In this document: piece by piece, positions 20,801 to 24,049 of the stretch
How positions within the stretch are numbered: the first letter of the stretch is position 1
Layout: each line of letters opens with the position of its first letter
Source of the DNA: an uncultured Verrucomicrobiales bacterium
Lineage (GTDB): Bacteria > Verrucomicrobiota > Verrucomicrobiia > Verrucomicrobiales > Akkermansiaceae
Assembly: GCA_937905985.1 (NCBI GenBank)
Contig: CALCWC010000058.1
Span: 1 to 24,049 of the forward strand
Length of the DNA: 24,049 bases
Reading direction: 5' to 3'
The notes under the pieces: model-generated
Told to the model about the DNA's origin: nothing
The model's input: the letters and a program-made list of their open reading frames with translations, nothing else
The model's database searches: none
Program-made: the position numbers and the translations under genes

Positions 20801-23800
20801 GGTATCGTCTTGAACGGTGGTACGCTGACAAACAACGCCTCGGTGAAGATGGACAAGGGAGCCGCCACGGGCAAGGGAAAGATTTCCATTGCCAGCTCCG
20901 GCACGGTCACGGGCAATGGCTACATTCTGACGAATGCCATTAACCTGGGCGAGGATGCCTCTGCCACGCTGACTGGAGGCCAGACCATTGAGATTTTAGC
21001 TCAGGACGGCGTTAAAGGCTCTACCGGAACGGAAACGCTCACTTTGGGAGATGTCACCATGGTGGCCAGCGCCAAGAAGTGGAGCATTTCCAATGTAGAG
21101 AGTGTGGTGCTGGGCAATCAGGAAGAGCCAACCACAACGACGCTGCGTGCGAACAATGCTGGAATCGATGTGAACTCTTCCATAAGCGGCAACGGCAAAT
21201 TGGTGGTGGAGGGTACCGATGTTGTCACCTTGAACGGCGAGTGCAGCTATACCGGCGGCACGGAGGTTAACAGCGGCACGCTGGCTATTGGTCAGGCAAG
21301 TGCCTTGACCGGATCCGTGGAAGTGGCGAGCGGAGCGAGCCTGTTTGTCAAGGAAGGCTTGGCTGTCAGCACCGGGGGGGCTGTTTCCCTGGCGGACGGA
21401 GCCTCCCTGCGCCTGGGTGGCGCGGATGACCAGGCTTTGACCTTGACGGAAGGGGGGGGCATCAATTTGCATGACGGTGCAATCTTGAACCTCTCCAACG
21501 TGAAGATGCTGACGGGCTCTCATGATTACGTACTGGCTACTGGGAGTACTGGTTCCATAGAGCTCGGCAAGGTGGACATGGTATTCGCCCGCGGCGTACA
21601 CAGCACATCCACCCCCATCATCCAGACGCGAGATACGGGAAGCGGCCAGGAACTGGTGCTCACCTATGACCTGTACGCTCCCAACGGTTTGATTTGGGAT
21701 GGTGGCAGCAGTACATGGGACGTGAACAAGGCTGCCCACTGGCATGCTGCGGAGGGAAGCACGGGTACGACCAAGTTCTCCACGTATGACGATGTTACTT
21801 TCGAGAACCCGGCGGAAGGCGTCGCCCCCTCCGTGGCCACGATGAATGATGATATTTGGGTTACCCACATGAGCTTGCAGGCCGGTACCTCCCCGGAAGT
21901 CAAAAACACAGTGACCGTGAACACTGCCCTCTATGACTTGAATGTGGATTTCCTGGATGCCGAGGCCAACACAGGCTTTGTCAAGACCGGCCAGGGAACA
22001 GCCAATGTCGGCATTGCCGACAATGCTTTCGGTGCCGACTTGACCGTGAAGAATGGCACCTTGGACGCCATTTTCGTGGGCGGCAAGAACGGGGAAACCC
22101 AGGATGTGAGCAGCCGGGCGGTCCGAGAGGGCGGCGAGCTGGTGGTGACCGTGGGTGACGGTGTTGACGCCTCCAACGTGGTGTTCGATGCCAATTCCAG
22201 TCTCTCTGGTTTGAATGATATTGTGGTGCAGAAGGGCTCCACCGCCGAGTTCAAGGGCACAACCACCATCACCCAGCCCGGCAGCGGGCACGCCTCCATC
22301 ATTGCCGGTGAAGGCGCCACCATCAATTTCACGGGTGACACCACGCTCTCCGACTATGAAATCACCTTCGGCGGCCAGGGCAGCATTATTCTGGGAGAGC
22401 ACACGACGGTGCAACAAAAGACGGGTGCACACCATTATGTGGCAGACTCCGTCGACCTGCGTATTGAGAAGCTCACGATGACCAGTCCAAACAATGACTA
22501 CTGCATAGCGGAGCACGCTTCTCTTACCGTTGGTAACCTGGTGATGCACAACGCAAACCAGGATCAGCAGTACTACCACGCCTTCGAATACAATGAGGAC
22601 GACACGGTGCGCCAGAACGAGACCATTGAGACCCTCACTCTGGGCGGCTCCGGTGTCAAGCGTCTGGCTTCCATTTCCACCAGTGGTTCCGGTGCCGAGC
22701 TCTCCCAGCAGTGCGGCTCCTTCACCGTGAACAAGGTGGTGATGGAAGCGGGCAAGGAGAGCATGACGCTGGAGCTGGCCAACTGCGCCATCTCGACTTA
22801 TGCCGGGTTCGACGAGGTGGAAAGCTTCTATCTGGGAGGCAACGGCGATTCCGACTTCGCCGGCAAGATCCGTCTCTGGGACTGGAATAAGGCCGGTACG
22901 GCAGCAAAGGAAAAGGACACGGTGATGGTGCTCAACGATAACGTTATTGCCGCCCGGGCCGTTATTGAATTGGACAACGGAGCGGACAACAACAACTTCG
23001 GTGTGGGCATCAATGCAGCCAATGTAAAGGTGCTTGGCTTCAATGATGCTGCCAACAAGGGGCTGCGTGCCGGCAACGACGGCTACATCTTCTCCGGCAC
23101 GGTGGGCCAGGAAACCAACGCGGAGTACAAGTCCGACGATACGGCTCGCACCTTGGAGCTGGTGGGCGGCGACACGTATCAAACCACTCTGGGGCTCGAC
23201 AAGAATGTGGACTTGATGATGTCCGGCGGCGGCACGCAGAAGTTTGTCGGCGACAACAGCAAGTTCGATGCCGACATCACCGTGCAGGATGGTATTCTGG
23301 AGTTCCAGAACACTGCCAGCCTCACGGTTCAGGACCTCACGCTTGCCAAGGCATCCACGGTTCAGAACCCGTCGCTTGCCAAGGCATCCACGGTTCAGGA
23401 CCTCAATTCTGTCGTCATCAAGAACGGCGATAATGTGGGCACGGCGGAAGTTCACGGCACCGTGAAGGCCGCAGAGGCCGGTGCCGCCATGGCCTCCAAC
23501 CTGACCCTGCATGCAGACTCCACGTTGGATGTACGCAGCACGCTGACCAAGAAGCCGAATCAGTATGAGTCCTACAAGACTGATTACGTGGGAGGTTTGG
23601 ATATGCTGGGCAACAGCCTCACGTTGCAGAGCGGTGCCAACCTCTCCAATGCGGACCGCAGCGCCCTGTTGTCCATGCAATGGGGTGAGCGTTACGAGCT
23701 GGCATACAATGTGGGCAGCCTGACGCTGGGTGATTACACCACTTCGGAAAGCTTTGGGTACGAACAGGGATCCAAAAACAACATTGAGGCATCCCAGTAC

Positions 23801-23971
23801 TTCCAGAACCTGCAGGAGGACGATTACTACCTCTGTTACTCCGGCTCTGGAGCGGGTCCCGACGGTAAGAATGTAGGCGTGTTCTACATCTTCAAGGCTC
23901 CGGAACCCACCACCGGCACGCTCAGCCTGCTGGCGCTGGCTGCCCTGGCCGCACGCAGAAGACGCAAGTGA
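8834..23971 (+). CDS. Giant PEP-CTERM surface protein with an SGNH/GDSL esterase domain and PATR-like repeats
   Basis: This 5045-aa protein has a signal peptide of about 42 residues (ending AFA|EE), an acidic then S/G/A/T-rich linker (43-240), and an SGNH hydrolase domain (about 241-530). All key blocks are visible: Gly-Asp-Ser248-Ile-Thr, a Gly-Gly at 296-297 for block II, Gly370-Ile-Asn372-Asp, and Asp509-Gly-Leu-His512. Family members hydrolyse esters, often O-acetyl groups on sugars; sialate O-acetylesterase-like activity on mucin is only an inference. An unrecognised domain (about 548-735) and four Gly-rich repeats (859-960) follow, then a beta-helical region with PATR-type strands and five W-x-G modules (Trp2351, 2758, 3179, 3793, 4288). 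The tail has Pro-Glu-Pro at 5023-5025, an Ala/Leu segment and RRRRK, a PEP-CTERM-like sorting signal; there is no autotransporter barrel. The ATG follows an A-rich leader without a Shine-Dalgarno site. Two poly-G tracts and a 33-bp duplication lie inside the intact frame. Confidence 0.9.
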   Translation: MKLRLPNKLQAALMAALASVSFTTLSSGTLSAAFFFGSQAFAEEAADNPAATIDIGDTNLDPQAAIDEEEGKGEAKEPGSAPINQAGFNGIYGSSDDFDRQSTAEAATEASIDTENGGTAGQANYTGTSADLPSDDLGFTSNPYASGSSNGSVVDSPVPSFTQAPQIAPTGGYSAAGIGSGSSTSNETTTSPVSVFGNIGSGLGAFGASSVRLAAPVSVSSPATLGDAGSSAASPITTLGNIMYIGDSITNGHGGRISWRWDMFKLLTDNGVTQVEEGIRTGRNGDSSDHVGATYGGSTFANLHSAHSSGRAYEVSGRNSKGQYDRSNIKNWLGQSVTKTDSQPYTGNVYSNTAPNATGGAPDTFVMMIGINDYLSDDFSDEYVVHHNLLGYNKATESFDGTLASGSGTCDYDVIYNSMHTANPDAVIYISKLTPEGSSGNRSSEKYVSALNNFNDLLVLWAAEKNAKDGQHIVVLDPNAGLVDVTNSLVGTTSGTVVPGLGNPAFFDDGLHPSVQGELIISGNIAKGMGLGGRTAGQYRKAATDFSQQISAVPEGATNVSMSGNSLDFGAAEASSATFAWDSADLSHGSTVEFSLLLGNGETGGWDTTTDFAITLDDGSHAGTLNINEAYIKWGSKLLYSQDASLQGNDAIRIAYVNGNAAESLDGGFYVWLGDMMIGEALSSSSSTAAGVTMSYSGSGTALVSSLAMEGTGSFAPNTSRSYNADYAFISAGNLDTKNTSQGIKEVESWTLLSDRTYANAPGSWDRSASVSDSRTYTGAVRSTTVTGDIDVRYSGNDNTGACDGVIAVYENNATVTGNVYLQFDAPNAIYKHWTGGGGMAEASASLVGTYNGAINGSFTAVINAGSFDSSVYGGAYTGNTSITGGTNVYINDGHFAGNIFGGGRTGSIQNSSRVTITGGSITGSVYGGGSGGTITGGTFVTVTGGYIAGNVYGGMAGETDGHYTGSVTVQDNLAVIQGNIYAAEVTFKGISTGTSKYGPAHYAGQIHATDTFNLDNYTASDIRAAIVTKNLVLKNGTKTTIRDLTLTACTITVEDTSEGTIAGTLALGNTATYTGNLTLQDGLVIDMVGSGSGSVYSDGENGFIVGGEVTVMQRGTSGTLTLDTAKLTGAGVLAGSTFTYDATSGALTAAVQGETDTYYVNTGTVVYGGSKSAKDITTAVTVEMRPTAGATLELAENLSAACTGGIVVASGAVGANIKIDSPVTLNASQLHANAAVALQGNGTYKLADGTRVLTSNISLGADWAGAVELSGNIAGGHTFQNISNNNSFVKLAGVNTWIQSGGTVAANLILAGDDNGSKTGAALMINGADNGKTYTFSGKVKGDGDIAYTQGGGTTDPRTSVFKFTGNISQWTGDFVNYNGNATGNHPSLRLEGSGAVVMGGGIVQRSGGALDVYLGGNNTSSVAVNGNVVNEGGALKLNINSDTTFGANVIGINGLTVASGHHATFNGTTGISGTSSIGGTIYNYGDMELAGTVTLGGSDTSAFDLYSEGQNTYSGKNDFEGSGFVVSGQYYLVKNAEGGTVNTSGATFYDAEHATITPDVLSDGSLVFTSGTQGTVYYVNKDLSYNAGEMGTATSFVVAADKTFTASGANFNGRGLVLNSGSTLKNSATTYFAQSQIAALRLNGNATVNLDGKRISVQTGGTNYSPVEIALNGHTLNITGSGGENDYFGIVGNCTVDSGTIALNGNKFMVGHNNKGGLTVSAPDTLMTMTSGSSLVLAAGNSISLKALNMVGSGNASIAIDGTSAAGNLTLTPDADQQYTFRGTANLSSLTLNGEGTQVLDLTGASQLGAVAVNSGTLVLNATNFNGTISQAPGASITLYGTVATQVADSNARIEVVKKTDQNLTLKEGSGQSIAKVTMVNGNSTWLFAQAIGENEKGLYTDIDLAATTGSQKGLIINTANTTAHIGSLSGVSGTDVRGDYGTGAGRALVVHQNDDTTFAGTFLNCSDRSVSLTKYGKGTLTLTGANVSTQALTVNEGAVAFSGSGAWAGAIIVNDGGTVQLAQGFTVSNAVSGAGNITYGGSANGTLNFGGNDISGWTGSFNNTGSATATLNITRNNGHVKAAIGNEQGGTINITSVNDVFFDNVVNINDISHNTSHTLYIGTDSAKGLTGEMTVTGHASTGRLVVGNNTTDSAAVFTLSGENARLSNSSDSSNHTYENVVQGYGTFVVADGATQTLSKLNETNKAFHGTLKATGGNSVLTLNSALADDASLLATDGGKVELGTAVNSLGTLTVESTGILKLSEKDSAAVSANTITLASGAILDLANITGATGTESITLATTSNGISGDLTGVTLSNWTDPTGYTSSLVAQDNNLVLTFTPEYDGLIWDGGPGTWNVENTAHWHKAGESAGTSKFAQNSDVRFEAGESTVTLGENITAGTMTLEKDAVVKVNMNNHTLSGTLAGEGTYDLLAGRSLGDLQMSNDWTGAVRIKDRPDRGSDSIWMNNLSTERSWLELSGFDGYDRSWASTAGWGDLTANIRLLDSETEPAWKFDANSSTGKYTMNATGKWEGSGEFRFTGGNWEGVKFTGDISGWEGKLTNAGSGQRVVTFAGSAGTVKAAIDNTSTGTLNVIVGDGSNSFAATFTNTVNASSLSVTNNATATLKGQTVVGAIGGPGTVIVENGGTLTLTSANPSFTGDLRVAAGGTLGFSGIDQLNAANITVESGAAFDLARISPAEACEITLATATDTLTGPEDWDGIGLKHAGGISDYKYTLGSSQDGKSIVLTLVASDFLIWDGGSNSWDKGEIPHWHDTSGGTLSTKTYQDGDWVRFDTTSSGSGATATLGDDVHPGRVKIDSGVTVNLDTNNHSFVADGVSGAGTLVKRGTGNAELGGYVSLAGLTVQNGTVTVNADVDSASSVGTLSIDTNGTAVVKNATATLSSGGQSIKGSLTVGEGAIVSVGGNDSWNYSAGSDITVTVDGGTLAFGNKRWTVHSHNKLVLHNATVTGAGDGQNGALDFDGGSNSLTSSGTSVVSANIRFRNNTTELAVTDGTLTLSGTLNGGGGIKKTGTGTMNITGSNTYSGSTTVSAGTLNANAPNALGTGSITVNGGAALNLNAGMTNIGSVTLNSGSTTKLAGEDMLTLASDQSMTLKSGSTLDLTSLGILTKGCDYTLATGSFNLEDGVEYTLRNIGQKDDTCLAVYGDKLLLVFSDDLTWNGGSGVWSYSESVTPWHPDNLPETHVSFAVGDSVTFDGTGEPAVATLKENVSANKVVVNAGESQTTFTGHDVTLHANLLTIMTALTSDVAVEGNATVARDAVWTLTGTTSEDNYTLNAIVGGEGRLVKTGANTVTLSGTNTYSGGTTVSDGTLVATNAQALGAGAVTMAEGTELDLQFSQAADFSNSVSGENAEIKVTGTGQVTITNGANVNVGKTTLESGNLQIKGGKTLYSGDVYINHGRQLTLTPSDTGKKYDSADAAQVNGKVHFTGSSNATVYMTDGCVNFAGGVYVDQPGGTATLRGEHDKNHFIQGLHGQDAVVTLARAISSGGKAGYFNLENQQSGDYSGTLNLSNAATADMSGLLVYNAPQGLAHASVNFNGANRAVLAFMENRNSGTFDNNTGKLTGGAFQDGAVAGLDGSNGIVYANMLTVNSSADTIHTYGGVLNIGSLVKVGAGTQALSGDNSSGSFGVSVNEGTLLVSSVGGLGTGAVDVASGATLQFDSSLASAAQTGAITLDADGGAVLAFGGMDSNALSVTGALTLGSGSVLDISRLTLGEDTGRVKLASASSLVIVGEGGVESLTLSGYNGYDLTLEQSGNELWLNYANKTKTLVWGNHKHDGIWLAEDQEVSQENPGQEPNWHRPNDAYVPLGFRNYDRVTFSNTATTSLASDVATGRLEIGSGKTLTVNAQNAGNVYDFNVDDNIEGVKANLVIRGGASETKTSSTTVEGSVALDNLTLDKVHAVIKGHTEVTNTLAVQNDATLTLNSTSSIATLTVNDGMVTLGDKSSINQLNVNNGGNATVSADSTVDGIVLNGGTLTNNASVKMDKGAATGKGKISIASSGTVTGNGYILTNAINLGEDASATLTGGQTIEILAQDGVKGSTGTETLTLGDVTMVASAKKWSISNVESVVLGNQEEPTTTTLRANNAGIDVNSSISGNGKLVVEGTDVVTLNGECSYTGGTEVNSGTLAIGQASALTGSVEVASGASLFVKEGLAVSTGGAVSLADGASLRLGGADDQALTLTEGGGINLHDGAILNLSNVKMLTGSHDYVLATGSTGSIELGKVDMVFARGVHSTSTPIIQTRDTGSGQELVLTYDLYAPNGLIWDGGSSTWDVNKAAHWHAAEGSTGTTKFSTYDDVTFENPAEGVAPSVATMNDDIWVTHMSLQAGTSPEVKNTVTVNTALYDLNVDFLDAEANTGFVKTGQGTANVGIADNAFGADLTVKNGTLDAIFVGGKNGETQDVSSRAVREGGELVVTVGDGVDASNVVFDANSSLSGLNDIVVQKGSTAEFKGTTTITQPGSGHASIIAGEGATINFTGDTTLSDYEITFGGQGSIILGEHTTVQQKTGAHHYVADSVDLRIEKLTMTSPNNDYCIAEHASLTVGNLVMHNANQDQQYYHAFEYNEDDTVRQNETIETLTLGGSGVKRLASISTSGSGAELSQQCGSFTVNKVVMEAGKESMTLELANCAISTYAGFDEVESFYLGGNGDSDFAGKIRLWDWNKAGTAAKEKDTVMVLNDNVIAARAVIELDNGADNNNFGVGINAANVKVLGFNDAANKGLRAGNDGYIFSGTVGQETNAEYKSDDTARTLELVGGDTYQTTLGLDKNVDLMMSGGGTQKFVGDNSKFDADITVQDGILEFQNTASLTVQDLTLAKASTVQNPSLAKASTVQDLNSVVIKNGDNVGTAEVHGTVKAAEAGAAMASNLTLHADSTLDVRSTLTKKPNQYESYKTDYVGGLDMLGNSLTLQSGANLSNADRSALLSMQWGERYELAYNVGSLTLGDYTTSESFGYEQGSKNNIEASQYFQNLQEDDYYLCYSGSGAGPDGKNVGVFYIFKAPEPTTGTLSLLALAALAARRRRK
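11408..11710 (+). repeat. Four tandem Gly-rich repeats of about 26-27 aa
   Basis: Residues about 859-960 contain four consecutive units of the form T-x-V-x-I/V-x-x-G-x-(I/F)-x-G-x-(V/I)-(Y/F)-G-G. Clear examples are NDGHFAGNIFGGG, TGGSITGSVYGGG and TGGYIAGNVYGGM. The regular spacing and alternating pattern suggest a parallel beta-roll or solenoid linking the enzymatic part to the long PATR stalk. The unit differs in sequence from the W-x-G and PATR modules further on. Confidence 0.75.
12613..13000 (+). repeat. First copy of a 115-130-aa duplicated stalk module
   Basis: From about residue 1260 the order is D-W-A-G-A-V, a segment N-N-x-S-x-x-x-L-x-G, a long loop, a G-x-G-D-I-x-Y strand, then F-T-G-N-I-S-Q-W-T-G. 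The same order, with D-W-T-G-A-V and F-T-G-D-I-S-G-W-E-G, recurs from about residue 2446. The ISGWTG strand also appears alone near residue 2056. Confidence 0.6.
15875..21900 (+). repeat. Five dispersed W-x-G modules in the giant protein
   Basis: A module starting with a hydrophobic-hydrophobic-W-D/N-G-G strand and a G-x-W turn, then (in all but the most divergent unit) W-H, then a segment ending in D-x-V-x-F, begins at Trp2351, Trp2758, Trp3179, Trp3793 and Trp4288. The gaps are about 407, 421, 614 and 495 residues. Each module opens a new block of PATR-like strands, so the stalk appears to be made of five large cassettes after the N-terminal part. The fourth copy is the most divergent (WGNHKHDGIW). 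Related modules occur at Trp362 and Trp625 of the protease autotransporter. Confidence 0.7.
16165..16560 (+). repeat. Second copy of the duplicated stalk module
   Basis: This is the counterpart of the module near 12613-13000. D-W-T-G-A-V starts near residue 2446, N-N-L-S and L-E-L-S-G follow, then G-S-G-E-F-R-F-T-G-G and F-T-G-D-I-S-G-W-E-G. It is followed by the V-K-A-A-I strand that also follows the lone ISGWTG strand near 15005-15095. Confidence 0.6.
23324..23405 (+). repeat. 33-bp in-frame tandem duplication
   Basis: Two 33-bp units (23324-23356 and 23357-23389) are followed by a 16-bp partial third. The shared core CTTGCCAAGGCATCC plus ACGGTTCAG is identical in both units. The protein reads TVQDLTLAKAS, then TVQNPSLAKAS, then TVQDLNS. 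The frame is kept. The near-identity shows a recent slippage or recombination event near the C-terminal end. Confidence 0.85.
23897..23968 (+). other. PEP-CTERM-like sorting tail
   Basis: The last 24 residues of the giant protein hold Pro-Glu-Pro, a short Leu/Ala-rich membrane segment and the basic end RRRRK. In PEP-CTERM proteins this tail directs processing by an exosortase and retention at the cell surface. No exosortase gene lies in the window, so it must be encoded elsewhere if this tail is used. Confidence 0.85.
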
Positions 23972-24005
23972 GATGTACAAAGTTCAATGTACAATGTACA
24001 AATCA

Positions 24006-24049
24006 TAAGTTAGGCGGCTTCGCCGCGAAGGTTATCAAGGCGCATCTGG
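24006..24049. repeat. Two-hairpin dispersed repeat, second copy cut by the window end
   Basis: These 44 bases match the reverse complement of 8513-8556 with three differences. The small stem GCGGC/GCCGC is intact but its loop is TTC in place of the loop seen in the other copy. The large stem begins at 24039 and runs off the window. Between the stop codon at 23971 and this repeat lie three overlapping or near ATGTACAA units (23973-24001). If the missing part resembles the complete copy, a stem followed by TTTT would lie just downstream in the sense direction and could terminate the giant transcript. Confidence 0.8.

Noticed and set aside
21374..21459. A frameshift or pseudogene at the poly-G tracts
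   Set aside because: The frame is open through both tracts and continues to an intact PEP-CTERM tail, so the gene is whole as sequenced.
20996..23980. A 994-codon open frame on the minus strand
   Set aside because: It is antisense to the giant gene, has no recognisable domain and the composition expected of an opposite-strand shadow. The same holds for the minus-strand frames at 10484-13225 and 13703-15466.
8495..24049. A composite transposon bounded by the inverted repeats
   Set aside because: There is no transposase, the repeats are short structured intergenic elements, and no target-site duplication can be seen because the right copy is cut.

Overview
This 24 kb window looks like a GC-rich accessory surface-protein locus of an Akkermansia-like member of the Verrucomicrobiota. 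The best evidence is the C-terminus of the giant right-hand protein: a PEP motif, an Ala/Leu-rich segment and a final RRRRK, a PEP-CTERM-type sorting tail common in Akkermansia and relatives. Two very long exported proteins built on autotransporter-associated (PATR-type) beta-strand repeats support this, as does start-codon context lacking Shine-Dalgarno sequences. The assignment comes from sequence style, not from a database search.

The layout is simple. From 693 to 8417 on the minus strand lies a 2574-aa classical (type Va) autotransporter. Its N-terminal passenger domain is recognisable as an IdeS/Mac-family (peptidase C66) cysteine protease, the fold of the streptococcal immunoglobulin-degrading enzymes. 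A beta-helical stalk with three 250-aa tandem modules follows, then a C-terminal outer-membrane beta-barrel ending in Phe. It is followed 39 nt downstream by a small lipoprotein (153-653, minus) with a lipobox and a ten-glycine tether, probably in the same operon. From 8834 to 23971 on the plus strand lies a 5045-aa protein: signal peptide, S/G/A/T-rich linker, a complete SGNH/GDSL esterase domain, a four-copy Gly-rich repeat, thousands of residues of PATR-like beta-strand repeats and the PEP-CTERM tail.

The 416-bp divergent region (8418-8833) carries one good sigma70-like promoter for each giant gene. The protease promoter has a run of seven G inside its -35/-10 spacer, an arrangement used for transcriptional phase variation elsewhere. 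The same region holds a two-hairpin intergenic repeat. A second copy, inverted, starts just after the right-hand gene and is cut by the window edge, so the repeats flank the 15-kb gene.

Taken together, the locus reads as a divergent pair of surface-displayed hydrolases on long repeat stalks. One is a probable immunoglobulin-type protease anchored by its own barrel; the other is a probable carbohydrate O-acetyl-esterase-like enzyme anchored through PEP-CTERM sorting. A role against mucosal antibodies and mucin glycans is an inference. No tRNA, rRNA, CRISPR array, transposase or integrase was seen.
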